Assembly: GCA_027491435.1 (NCBI GenBank)
Contig: JAOZFG010000035.1
Span: 94,393-158,392, forward strand
Reading direction: 5' to 3'
DNA length: 64,000 nt
DNA from: Thermoproteota archaeon
GTDB taxonomy: Archaea > Korarchaeota > Korarchaeia > Korarchaeales > Korarchaeaceae
Positions 49,737-58,256 of this stretch are shown here, one piece after another; the stretch's first letter is position 1, and the number at the start of each line of letters is the position of its first letter. The position numbers and the translations under genes were made by a program. Below the pieces are notes generated by a model. The model searched no databases, was not told the origin of the DNA, and saw nothing but the letters and a program-made list of their open reading frames with translations.

Positions 49737-51725
49737 ATGCAGCTGATGATGGCAAAACCTGCTAAACCCTCGAGGCTGCTCCTGTTATCTATTGTCTCCA
49801 TATTGCTGCTGGCAGCTTCCGCCTCGGCTTTACAGGTAATAGCTTCGGGTGGAGGCAAAACCCCCTTTGGAGATCTCGATGCTATAAAGGCTTCAGCTGA
49901 TGAGGCGCTAAGCAAGGCCAGCCCCGAAACTAAGGCATGTCTCGAATGTCACGCCAACCCTAACGTAGTAAAGATGCAGGCCCATTACTATGACTGGCTT
50001 AGAAGCAAACACGCTTGGTCCACTCCGCCTGAACTTAACGATTACTACAGGGAGATATTCGGAGAGGAAGCTAACTTAGCCCCTAAGTTTGCCAACTATC
50101 AGTACAACGTGGGTTGCTACGAGTGTCATGGTATGTTCGCTGACCCAGATAGGCCAGACGTTATAGACCACCACGGGTATAAGATAGTGGTCGACGTCAC
50201 CCCCAAAGATTGCCAGCAGTGCCACTACAAAGAAACTAAGGAGATGAGCTGGTCTAAGCACGCTTTCGCTGCACTTAACGCCAACTTAAAGCCCTGGTAC
50301 ACTCTAGTTCTTCAGAAGACTTATGGGGATGAAGCTAAAGCTGAGTACGACAAGTTGTACAAGGAGGTTGTGGAGTGGCCTTTCTACAAGAAGTACGCTA
50401 AGGCTTTCTACCAGGGAGATCCCAAGGCTGTCAACGCCAGCAAATACTACTTCTACGGGGACAAGTTCAAGTTCGTGTCAACTCTATACCCATCCCATGG
50501 GATGCTCACCCACGAAGCTGGGGGCAACTTAACCGCCAACTACCTGGGAGTCGACTACCACTTCATAATGGAACACCCGAAGTACAACAACAGCTATGTC
50601 TACCTGGCTTGTATGGAATGCCATGGAAGCGCCGTACTGCCTGCAAAGCCCAACGCAATAGTGGGAGTTGACGCCCCCTACGCTAAAGTTGACGGAACTC
50701 CCGAGATGGTACTACTTGGGTGGCCTAACAACGGGGCCGGCAGGGTGAACCCAGACGGTAGTTTGGGAAGCTGTGCCACCTGCCATACCAGGCACACCTT
50801 CAGCATAGAAGAGGCCAGGAAGCCACACACTTGTGGTCAATGTCACTTGGGATATGACCACCCGCAAATAGAGATATACGAGGAGAGCAAGCATGGAAAC
50901 ATATACGACTCCGAGGGAGAGAACTGGAACTGGGAGAACCTGCCGTGGAGGCCTGGCATAGACTTCAGAGCCCCGACCTGTGCTACTTGTCACATGAGCC
51001 ACTTAGTGGATGAAAACGGCAAGGTGATCGTTGAGGGGACCCATGACTTAGGAGCTAGGCTGACTTGGGAGATTCAGGCCAAGTGGAGCTTCGGTCAGTC
51101 GTACTACCCTGACCCGCTGAACAACAAGTTCGCTAAGAAGAGGCCCGACTGGAAGAACCCGTTAGAGCTGGGTAACGCTGCCTTATCATCCCCCGACAAC
51201 CCGAGGGGGAGGATGATGAGCGTCTGCAAGTCGTGTCACGCCAGCGACTGGGTGTACAGTTACTTCACCTGGTATGACAGCGTGAATACAGACTACAACA
51301 TAACTTGGGAGTACACCAGAGCCCTACTCAAGAAGGCCTATGAGAAGGGAATACAGGTGGATAGGAAAGGTCAGACGATAATGGGCAGGAAGGCTCTAGG
51401 AGATGACACCGACGAGTACATGGAGATAATGTACTATTACATATGGCACCATGAGGGCAGGAGGTGGAGGATGGGCGCTTCAATGATGGGACCAGACTAC
51501 ACGCACTGGCTCGGTATAGTTGACACCGTCATGGATAAGCTCGGCAGGATGACCGCTTACTACGAGACTCAGCTCAAGATAAAGCAACTTGAGGCCAAGA
51601 TATCTTCAAGCGCCAAGTCCCCAGTGACCCAGGGAGTCAACATGTTCAACTTCCTGGCGGTTGGTCTAGCAATAATAGCCATACTCCTCGTCTTGGCTGA
51701 CATCCTAATCAGGAGGAGGAAATAA
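49737..51725 (+). CDS. Octaheme c-type cytochrome of the hydroxylamine oxidoreductase (HAO) family, membrane anchored
   Basis: 662 residues with an N-terminal signal peptide (LLLLSIVSILLLAASASA) and a C-terminal helix (FLAVGLAIIAILLVLADIL) followed by RRRK, so the haem domain faces outside and is held to the membrane. Eight CxxCH motifs occur: CLECH, CYECH, CQQCH, CMECH, CATCH, CGQCH, CATCH, CKSCH. The spacing, the GTHDLGARLTWEIQA segment and the C-terminal HHEGRRWRMGASMMGPDYTHW block are HAO-like. The Tyr in PDYTHW may match the HAO tyrosine that crosslinks the active haem; this needs alignment. Hydroxylamine oxidation, nitrite reduction and sulfur-oxyanion chemistry all remain possible. The Ccm genes follow. 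Confidence 0.88.
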   Translation: MQLMMAKPAKPSRLLLLSIVSILLLAASASALQVIASGGGKTPFGDLDAIKASADEALSKASPETKACLECHANPNVVKMQAHYYDWLRSKHAWSTPPELNDYYREIFGEEANLAPKFANYQYNVGCYECHGMFADPDRPDVIDHHGYKIVVDVTPKDCQQCHYKETKEMSWSKHAFAALNANLKPWYTLVLQKTYGDEAKAEYDKLYKEVVEWPFYKKYAKAFYQGDPKAVNASKYYFYGDKFKFVSTLYPSHGMLTHEAGGNLTANYLGVDYHFIMEHPKYNNSYVYLACMECHGSAVLPAKPNAIVGVDAPYAKVDGTPEMVLLGWPNNGAGRVNPDGSLGSCATCHTRHTFSIEEARKPHTCGQCHLGYDHPQIEIYEESKHGNIYDSEGENWNWENLPWRPGIDFRAPTCATCHMSHLVDENGKVIVEGTHDLGARLTWEIQAKWSFGQSYYPDPLNNKFAKKRPDWKNPLELGNAALSSPDNPRGRMMSVCKSCHASDWVYSYFTWYDSVNTDYNITWEYTRALLKKAYEKGIQVDRKGQTIMGRKALGDDTDEYMEIMYYYIWHHEGRRWRMGASMMGPDYTHWLGIVDTVMDKLGRMTAYYETQLKIKQLEAKISSSAKSPVTQGVNMFNFLAVGLAIIAILLVLADILIRRRK

Positions 51726-51790
51726 AAATCCACCTTTTTTCCCTCCCCATTCAACACAATTTTTTTATCTGAGGGCCGTTAACACACCCT

Positions 51791-52843
51791 ATGAGAAAAA
51801 TTCTCTTGGGCCTGCTGGGCCTCCTTTACCTAGCTGACGCTATCCTGCTGTTCTATTCAACGACATCCGGCCCCTTTCCCTCTGTAGTTCCCCTAGGAAC
51901 TCCCACAGCATATAGGAACATATATGTTCACGTACCAATATCCATCTCAACCTACCTGGCGTTTACCCTCGGCTTCTTGGGCGCCCTAGCCTACCTGACT
52001 AAGGGACAAGACAAGTTCGAGAGGTTGGCCCATGTTTCCATAATCTCCGGCATAATATTGGGGGCCTCGACCCTAGTTACTGGGATGATATGGGCGAGGG
52101 AGTCCTGGGGAGCTGCTTGGAACTGGGACCCTAGGGAGACGGGCATACTCTTCATGTGGCTGGCCTTCTTAGTCTACTTAGCTATAAGATCCAGTGTGAC
52201 AGACCCTGACGTCAGGCCGAAGATATCGATGGCCTTCGCCGTAGCTGCTTACTCTACCATACCCCTGAGCTTCGTTATACCTTATGTGATGCCCAGCCTC
52301 CACCCAACTGCACCTCAAACCAGCATGTTCCTCAAGAGCGGCCTGACGAAGGCGCTCTTTTCGGCTAGAATGGCGGTTGTTAACCTAGGCGTGTTAGCCC
52401 TGATAGTTCTGGCTTGGAGGAAGAAGGTTGAGAAGGTCAGGTACCTAGCCATCCCCCTCCTGACAGCGTCACTAGCTGTCTTGGCCCTACAGCTCCCAGC
52501 GAATCTGGCCAGTAGTAGCCCCTCATCTGGAGAATTCAAAGCGGTGGTGATGGAGGGGAACTACAACGGATCCTTCCACCTTAAGGTGTTGGCAGGGGGG
52601 AAGGTTTACGAGTTGATTTACGACGGGGAGCCCCCAGTCAAGCCAGTAAAGGTGGAGTTTCAGGGGAAGGAGTTTCTGACCTTGGAGAAACACTGGGTGC
52701 TGGTGAAAGGGGTCGTTAGAGACTCCCTAATAGAGGCCAGCTCACTGAAGCTCATCAATTACTGGGGTGTTTCAATTAACGCACTTATATATGCTCTAAC
52801 GGTCCTTTCCCTCTTGGTGATGGCAGAGAGGGAGGGCTCATGA
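51791..52843 (+). CDS. ccmC: CcmC/CcsA-type haem-handling membrane protein with extra exported domain
   Basis: 350 residues. The tryptophan-rich haem motif is WGAAWNWDPRETG, with flanking histidines in NIYVHVPIS and SLHPTAP, as in CcmC, which presents haem to CcmE. CcmC is normally about 240 residues with six helices; this one adds about 90 residues outside the membrane (GSFHLKVLAGGKVYELIYDG...) that look like a small beta domain, plus a seventh helix. The extra domain could replace a missing partner. The start of ccmE lies inside its final codons (4-base overlap). Confidence 0.82.
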   Translation: MRKILLGLLGLLYLADAILLFYSTTSGPFPSVVPLGTPTAYRNIYVHVPISISTYLAFTLGFLGALAYLTKGQDKFERLAHVSIISGIILGASTLVTGMIWARESWGAAWNWDPRETGILFMWLAFLVYLAIRSSVTDPDVRPKISMAFAVAAYSTIPLSFVIPYVMPSLHPTAPQTSMFLKSGLTKALFSARMAVVNLGVLALIVLAWRKKVEKVRYLAIPLLTASLAVLALQLPANLASSSPSSGEFKAVVMEGNYNGSFHLKVLAGGKVYELIYDGEPPVKPVKVEFQGKEFLTLEKHWVLVKGVVRDSLIEASSLKLINYWGVSINALIYALTVLSLLVMAEREGS

Positions 52844-53253
52844 AGAAGGGGTTGTACGTCGCCGCGGGCATACTCGTTATGATGGTCCTCATAGGCTACC
52901 TGGCGATCACCTCCAGCTCCTACGTTGACGTGAGCGAGCTCAAATCCTACAGAGATGGGTCAGTTGTGGCCGTGAAGGGAAGGGTTGCCGATACCAAGCT
53001 TAATCCGGAAAACGACCTGGTGATCTTCGTGCTGGAGGGCGAGGATGGCTCCCAGCTCTACGCAACCTACAGCCTGTCAAAGTTCATAAGCCAGTATGGG
53101 GCCCCTCCGGGGCATAGCACTGTGGAGCAGAACGTGGTCATGAAGGGGGTGTATCACCCTAGGCCTCAGGGGAGGGTGCTAGGTTACATGGACATCCAGG
53201 AGATACTGCAAGGTTGTCACAAGGCCTACGAGGCCCCTCCGGCTACGGGATGA
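52840..53253 (+). CDS. ccmE: CcmE haem chaperone, CxxxY type
   Basis: 137 residues: one N-terminal membrane anchor (GLYVAAGILVMMVLIGYLAI) and an outside OB-fold beta barrel (VVAVKGRVADTKLNPENDLVIFVLEG, NVVMKGVYHP). In the Escherichia type, haem attaches to a His in HxxxY; here the position reads CHKAY (C-x-x-x-Y), the variant described for archaea and some sulfate reducers. CcmE carries haem from CcmC to the ligation machinery. Overlaps ccmC and ccmA by 4 bases each. Confidence 0.8.
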   Translation: MKKGLYVAAGILVMMVLIGYLAITSSSYVDVSELKSYRDGSVVAVKGRVADTKLNPENDLVIFVLEGEDGSQLYATYSLSKFISQYGAPPGHSTVEQNVVMKGVYHPRPQGRVLGYMDIQEILQGCHKAYEAPPATG

Positions 53254-53888
53254 GCATGCTCTCTTACAAGGGCGTCTGGAAAAGGTACTCTCAAGACTAC
53301 GTGCTCAAGGACGTCAACTTGGTGTTAGGGGAGGGGGAAGCGGTGCTGGTGATGGGCCCTAATGGTTCGGGGAAGACCACCCTGCTGAAGTTAGGGGTGG
53401 GGTTGATTAGGCCTTCTAGGGGAGAAGTGAAGGTAGGGGAGATCGACGTCAGATCTCCCGAGGCTAAGAGGTTTCTTGGATATTTGCCCCACTCCCCTCC
53501 CCTTTATTTGGACCTAACGGTCAGAGAGAACCTTAAGTACTACGCAGGCCTTCATGAGATGGAAGATCTACCTGAGCACGTTTTAGAGGCTCTAAAGGGC
53601 TTTGGCCTGGACAGGTTCCTCGATAGAAAGGTAAGAGAGCTTAGCTATGGCTGGAGGAGAAGGGTAGATGTTCTGAGGGCCATAATAGGGCTTCCTAGAG
53701 TGCTCCTAATGGACGAGCCTTTCTCAGGTCTGGACTTGAACGGTAGGAACTTCATGGTATCTTTAATGGAGGGACTAAAGTCGGAAGGTACCTCCATGAT
53801 TTTCACAACTCCCTACGGGGAGGTGCCTGCAAAGGCCGACAGGGTGTTGGAGATAAGGGGAGGTAACCTCGTTGAGCTTAAAGGTTAG
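53250..53888 (+). CDS. ccmA: CcmA, ATP-binding subunit of the haem-release ABC transporter
   Basis: 212 residues. Walker A GPNGSGKTT, signature LSYGWRRRVDVLRA (the LSYG-x-RRRV style common in CcmA), Walker B VLLMDEPFSGLD. It drives release of holo-CcmE with CcmB. ATG 53250 overlaps the ccmE stop as ATGA; the track's GTG at 53214 would add 12 residues encoded within ccmE. The switch-loop His is replaced (TTPYGE), which may indicate a modified ATPase cycle. Confidence 0.85.
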   Translation: MSMLSYKGVWKRYSQDYVLKDVNLVLGEGEAVLVMGPNGSGKTTLLKLGVGLIRPSRGEVKVGEIDVRSPEAKRFLGYLPHSPPLYLDLTVRENLKYYAGLHEMEDLPEHVLEALKGFGLDRFLDRKVRELSYGWRRRVDVLRAIIGLPRVLLMDEPFSGLDLNGRNFMVSLMEGLKSEGTSMIFTTPYGEVPAKADRVLEIRGGNLVELKG

Positions 53889-54510
53889 GAGGATCATCTG
53901 GAAGGACCTATTAGTTGAGGTCAGGAACCTACCAGAGCTGGGCAGTGCCGTGGTCTTTTCAGTGGCGTCGTCAAGCCTTCTAGGCTTCTCGGTAAGCAGG
54001 CTTTCCGTGGATCCTCTGCTCATTCTCACCGTCGGCTTGATTATGGTGGAACTCTTCCTGGCCGTCTTCACGTCACTGATGGGCGTGGTAAAGGAAGAGG
54101 AGACGGGAACCCTTGACGGGCTCAGGTCAAGCCCCGTAGATCCATCCACCGTTTTCTTGGCCAAGCTAGCTGTCAACATCATACTCCTGGAAACCCTAAC
54201 CTCCATATCTCTAGTGGCCACCCTCCTCTTCTCAGGAACTGTTGAGGGGTATCACAAGCTCGTTCTCATGATACTCTCTCTGGGAATTTACCTGGCGGCC
54301 ATCTCCTCGTTCTCCTCAGCCCTCTCAATATACCTTCAGGCAAGGGGGGTACTCCTGCCTACCATGATACTAGTGCTCAGCTTGCCGGCCATCCAGGAGG
54401 CCCTAGCTTTCATGCTAAGGGAGGAGCCACTGAGTCCCCTGTTGCTCTCCCTCTCCGGACTTGCCTTCACGGGCATAGCTTCCTGGCTATCAGTTTACGT
54501 ACTAGACTGA
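53872..54510 (+). CDS. ccmB: CcmB, membrane subunit of the haem-release ABC transporter
   Basis: 212 residues with six helices. The cytoplasmic N-terminus IIWKDLLVEVRN and the loop VVKEEETGTLDGLRSSPVDPSTVFLAKL are CcmB hallmarks (EE-x-G-TLD-x-L). TTG 53872 is preceded by GGGGAGGT. It pairs with CcmA, with a 17-base overlap. CcmD, CcmF and CcmH are not found in the window, so ligation factors must lie elsewhere or be replaced. Confidence 0.85.
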   Translation: MSLKVRRIIWKDLLVEVRNLPELGSAVVFSVASSSLLGFSVSRLSVDPLLILTVGLIMVELFLAVFTSLMGVVKEEETGTLDGLRSSPVDPSTVFLAKLAVNIILLETLTSISLVATLLFSGTVEGYHKLVLMILSLGIYLAAISSFSSALSIYLQARGVLLPTMILVLSLPAIQEALAFMLREEPLSPLLLSLSGLAFTGIASWLSVYVLD

Positions 54511-54547
54511 ATTTTTTATCGAAGTTATCTAGGGTTCCCGGGGTAGC

Positions 54548-55495
54548 ATGAGGGCTAGAATTCCGCTACTTATCATGCTAGCTCTATCCCTAGCGTTAAC
54601 CAGTTCTGTGGGTCAACCGGTCTACTTCCTCGATCTAGAGCCTGGGACCTACCTAGTCTACAACCTAACAGGGGTATATAACGGGATAAAGAGGTATGAG
54701 GTCGTGGGAAAGGCCGAGGTTGATGGTAGGCCGTGTACCCTGGTCAAGTCCTTCCTATTCGTCAAGACAGAGAATAAGCTCTTCCAGCAAGGGGCTTCCC
54801 TCAACTCCACCTTCTGTTACGATGATAAGGGGAGGCCCATCCTAGAGGATGTTTTAGTGCCTGAACAGCTGAACTTCTCAGTCAGGAGGGTTAAAACGAA
54901 GTACTGGTGGCAGGACTGGCAAGTAGCCAAGGCCCAGGTAAGGATAGAGTACAGCGTCAACGGGACAATCATAAAGGAGTACTTGGTGGACGCCAAGAGG
55001 ATGGTCGTGGTTCACGAGGGTAAGGAGTACCCTTTCTCTTGGGAGAACCTAACCTCGGTGCTACCTTATACCCCTAGCGCCCTGATGGAGCCCCACATAG
55101 ACTTGTCCCTAGACTTCAAATTGGGGATGAAGAAGTTCGTGTCCATGGGAGGGGACAATGCCACCCTAGAGGTGGTGGCGATAGACGAGGTACAGACCCC
55201 TGTGGGGACTTTTCTTTGCTACAGGCTAGTGATAAAGGGGTTCGACAGGGGCATCCCCTACGAGTCGACTGTGTTCGTGACTAAGGACAGGCCCAGGATA
55301 ACCGTGTTCTACGTAACCGAGTCGGAAGGCATAAAGCAGTCCGGCTTCCTAATAGATGCAAACCTGAGGAGAGAGGCAAACCTTTACTACGGGGCCTTGG
55401 TAATGCTCGTGGTGCTCGGTTCGATAATTGGTTACAAGTTCGTAGCTGGCTTGAAGAAGGAAAAGGGGGGAAAGAAGAGGGGAGAAGGTGGTTAG
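54548..55495 (+). CDS. Exported, membrane-anchored protein of unknown function linked to the cytochrome cluster
   Basis: 315 residues: signal peptide (LLIMLALSLALTSSVG), a beta-rich outside domain, a C-terminal helix (GALVMLVVLGSIIGYKFVAGL) and a Lys/Gly-rich tail. Three cysteines occur in the outside part (RPCTLVK, STFCYDD, FLCYRLV); no CxxCH. No family recognised. It follows ccmB by 37 bases and completes the run started by the octaheme protein, so it could be a redox partner, a thiol-handling protein or a scaffold. Its stop overlaps livM by 4 bases. Confidence 0.6.
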   Translation: MRARIPLLIMLALSLALTSSVGQPVYFLDLEPGTYLVYNLTGVYNGIKRYEVVGKAEVDGRPCTLVKSFLFVKTENKLFQQGASLNSTFCYDDKGRPILEDVLVPEQLNFSVRRVKTKYWWQDWQVAKAQVRIEYSVNGTIIKEYLVDAKRMVVVHEGKEYPFSWENLTSVLPYTPSALMEPHIDLSLDFKLGMKKFVSMGGDNATLEVVAIDEVQTPVGTFLCYRLVIKGFDRGIPYESTVFVTKDRPRITVFYVTESEGIKQSGFLIDANLRREANLYYGALVMLVVLGSIIGYKFVAGLKKEKGGKKRGEGG

Positions 55496-56604
55496 CCCTC
55501 AGACTGACCTTCTTTCTGTTTCTTGAACTCTATAAGCTCTTGAACTGCCTTCTCCACTTCCTCCTCCACCTGCATAGACAGCTCTACTGCTGGTGTCCTA
55601 ACTGGACCCTCAGGTACTATCCCTTCGGGCTTGAACATGAGGACCAGTATTATGATCACCCCTATTAGCACGTACTTCAGGTAGGTGATGTCGAACTCCA
55701 CTATGACCCCCATCATGGCGAAGAATGATGGACTGATGAACATGTCCAGAACCATCATGATGAGAGTGCCCAGCACCACGCCTTTGTTATTGGCCATTCC
55801 TCCGAGTATCACCATGCTGAGCACTATGAAGGTCACCAGTGGAAGGAAGTCGTCTGCCACCACACTCTGCAGGTAGAAGGTCCTCAGAACCCCGGCTATA
55901 GCGGCTAGGCTACTGCCTATTATCAAGACTACACCTCTTACCTTGGGAACCTCCTTGCCCAAGGCCATGGCCGCTATCTCATCGTCCCTTATGGACTTGA
56001 GAAGCCTTCCGTAAGGTGACTGGACGAGCCTCTCAGTGTATATGTAGATGAGGGCCGCAAACACTAACACGAGGGCCGTATAAATGACGCTCCTAAGATG
56101 GACGTTTTCAATCCATTTGAACGGGTTAGCCACTCCGGTAAGCCCTGTTAGCCCGCAGACCAGCCACTCCTCATTCCTCGCTATTATCCTCCCTATTTCC
56201 CCTATGAATATCAGGGTTATAGCCAGGAAGTCCTCCTTAAGTCTCAGAGCTGGGTAGGCCCCCAAGTAGCCGAAAAGTCCACCTATTATGGCTCCCAATA
56301 TCAGGGAAACCACGAAGAGGCTCATAGATATCTCAGGATGTGCTATGGCGAAGTCTCCCCTGATGTTGGCCGCTTGCCCCGAGCAATAACCGGCTGTAGA
56401 GCCTGAGAAGAAGTCCAGCGCCCTAGCCGTCAGGACCCCTGCCACGTACGCTCCTATTGACATGAAGAAGACGTGCCCGAAGTTGGGCACTCCCGCGTAC
56501 CCGTACTCCAGGTTGAGGCTTAGGGACATTATCAGGTAGATTGAGAAGAGTATCAGAAACGATGATATGAAGGGGATGTAGTTCAGCAGGAAATCCAACT
56601 GCAT
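55492..56604 (-). CDS. livM: Branched-chain amino acid ABC transporter permease LivM
   Basis: 370 residues with about ten helices. The N-terminus SLNLEYGYAGVPNFGHVFFMSIGAYVAG and the coupling loop LLKSIRDDEIAAMALGKEV are LivM signatures. A loop of about 40 residues with two cysteines (AGYCSGQA region and LVCGLTGL) faces outside. The last gene of the five-gene importer; livH ends immediately upstream. Imports branched-chain or related amino acids with LivK, LivH, LivG and LivF. Confidence 0.9.
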   Translation of the reverse strand: MQLDFLLNYIPFISSFLILFSIYLIMSLSLNLEYGYAGVPNFGHVFFMSIGAYVAGVLTARALDFFSGSTAGYCSGQAANIRGDFAIAHPEISMSLFVVSLILGAIIGGLFGYLGAYPALRLKEDFLAITLIFIGEIGRIIARNEEWLVCGLTGLTGVANPFKWIENVHLRSVIYTALVLVFAALIYIYTERLVQSPYGRLLKSIRDDEIAAMALGKEVPKVRGVVLIIGSSLAAIAGVLRTFYLQSVVADDFLPLVTFIVLSMVILGGMANNKGVVLGTLIMMVLDMFISPSFFAMMGVIVEFDITYLKYVLIGVIIILVLMFKPEGIVPEGPVRTPAVELSMQVEEEVEKAVQELIEFKKQKEGQSEG

Positions 56605-57531
56605 TCACTCACCCTTCCCCATCTTCCTCTTAATCCACCCTATAACGTCAATGCCAGCCAGGCCAGTCGGTTTGAAGAGGAACACTACCACTATTATTAT
56701 GAAGGAAACTAGAGGCCTGTAAGCTGTGTTCACGTAGAAGAACTCGTTAGCTATTGATATTCCCAAGTTCTCCGCCAGACCTATTATGATACCTCCTGCT
56801 ATGGTCCCCCAGAAGCTAACGAGTCCGCCCAATATTGAGGCGGCGAATATCCTGAGCAGGGCCTGCCAACCAGCCTCTGGCGTCAGGACTGAGTACGCTG
56901 ACCAGAGGCCTCCGGCCACCCCTGTAATGCCACCGGCTATCACCCACATTATCCTCCTGAGCCTGTAGATCCTTATCCCTGAGACCCTAGCTAGGTCCTC
57001 GTTGTCAGCCATGGCCCTCAGGGCCTTTCCCACCTTAGTGTAGTGGAACATGACGTGAAGCAGTATGACGCTGATTATGGTTACGGGGAATATCCAGAGG
57101 TGCATCGTCGTTATAGCTGCCCTCCCAACCTGAGAGACTATTTGAATGTCAGCTTTAGTCTGTATCGTTATTATGCCATTCAGGTCGGCGTATATGTAAA
57201 GTATGTACCTAACTATGAGGCCTATGCCTATGCTGGCGACCAGCAGGTATAGAGTTCTGGACCCCCTCCTGGTCAACGGCTTGAAGACCAACTCGTCCAT
57301 GGCCAAGGCCAGTAAGGCCGAGGCGAAGAACGCTGCCACTAAAGATTCAGCTAGGCCGAAGCCCATCCAGTTTACTAGTAGGGCAGTCACGTAACCCCCT
57401 AAAGTTACCAGCTCTGCGTGGGCGAAGTTAGCTATTTTCGTGACTGAAAAGCTCATAGTGAGCCCAAGGGCCATAAGGGTGTACAAGCTACCCAAAGTGA
57501 GAGAGTTCATAAGGGGCACGGATATGTCCAT
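56605..57531 (-). CDS. livH: Branched-chain amino acid ABC transporter permease LivH
   Basis: 308 residues, about eight helices. Family features: GSLYTLMALGLTMSFSVTKIANFAHAE at the start, the coupling loop ALRAMADNEDLARVSGIRIYR and the C-terminal VVFLFKPTGLAG. Directly abuts livM and follows livF by 4 bases, so the permease pair is made together. Confidence 0.92.
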   Translation of the reverse strand: MDISVPLMNSLTLGSLYTLMALGLTMSFSVTKIANFAHAELVTLGGYVTALLVNWMGFGLAESLVAAFFASALLALAMDELVFKPLTRRGSRTLYLLVASIGIGLIVRYILYIYADLNGIITIQTKADIQIVSQVGRAAITTMHLWIFPVTIISVILLHVMFHYTKVGKALRAMADNEDLARVSGIRIYRLRRIMWVIAGGITGVAGGLWSAYSVLTPEAGWQALLRIFAASILGGLVSFWGTIAGGIIIGLAENLGISIANEFFYVNTAYRPLVSFIIIVVVFLFKPTGLAGIDVIGWIKRKMGKGE

Positions 57532-57535
57532 ATAA

Positions 57536-58255
57536 TCACCTCTTACCTAAGAAGGCCTCAACAAACTTCTCGTCCGCCAGGAGTTCCTTTCCGGGTCCCT
57601 TCATGACCACCCTACCTCCAGCCATCACGTAGCCCATGTCACATAGGTTAAGGGCCCTCTTGGCGTGTTGCTCAACCAGCAGGATGGTAACTCCAGATGC
57701 GACTATCTCCTTTATCTTGGTGAATATCTGAGTGACTACCTTTGGAGCCAGTGCAGCGGCCGGCTCGTCCAAGAGGAGTACCCTGGGCTTGCCCATCAAT
57801 GCCATAGCCATCGCCAACATCTGCCTCTCTCCCCCGCTTAACGAACCAGCCTTTTGCTTTTTCCTCTCTCTGAGTATTGGAAACACCGAGTATATTTCCT
57901 CCAAGTCCGCTTTCACCTGCTCTTTATCAGTCCTAGCGTAAGCCCCCATTTCAAGGTTCTCTTCGACCGTTAAGTTGGGAAATACGTTGTTTACTTGTGG
58001 TACGTAACCTAGCCCTATTCTAGCCCTCTCCTCGGGCAACATCTTAGTTATATCCCTACCTTCGTAGATTATCTGTCCCTTGAACACCCTGGTTAGCCCG
58101 AATATCGTCTTGAGGAACGTGCTCTTCCCAGATCCGTTAGGGCCTACTATCGCGGTTATTTTTCCTCTCTCTATGTCTATATTAACGTCTTGGATGATGA
58201 TTGCCTTACCATAGCCGGCGGTGATGCCCCTAGCCTGAATAATCGCATCGGCCAT
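57536..58255 (-). CDS. livF: Branched-chain amino acid ABC transporter ATPase LivF
   Basis: About 239 residues. Walker A GPNGSGKST, Q-loop GYVPQVNNVFPNLTVEENL, signature SLSGGERQMLAMAMAL, Walker B VLLLDEPAAAL and VEQHAKRAL are all LivF-type. ATG 58255 sits one base after the livG stop with GGTGAGTG upstream, which is a better start than the GTG at 58264. Confidence 0.93.
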   Translation of the reverse strand: MADAIIQARGITAGYGKAIIIQDVNIDIERGKITAIVGPNGSGKSTFLKTIFGLTRVFKGQIIYEGRDITKMLPEERARIGLGYVPQVNNVFPNLTVEENLEMGAYARTDKEQVKADLEEIYSVFPILRERKKQKAGSLSGGERQMLAMAMALMGKPRVLLLDEPAAALAPKVVTQIFTKIKEIVASGVTILLVEQHAKRALNLCDMGYVMAGGRVVMKGPGKELLADEKFVEAFLGKR

Positions 58256-58256
58256 A

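Noticed and set aside
49465-49746. 93-codon ORF upstream of the octaheme gene
   Set aside because: Ile/Phe/Asn-rich translation arising from AT-rich DNA, no ribosome site and overlap with the cytochrome start.
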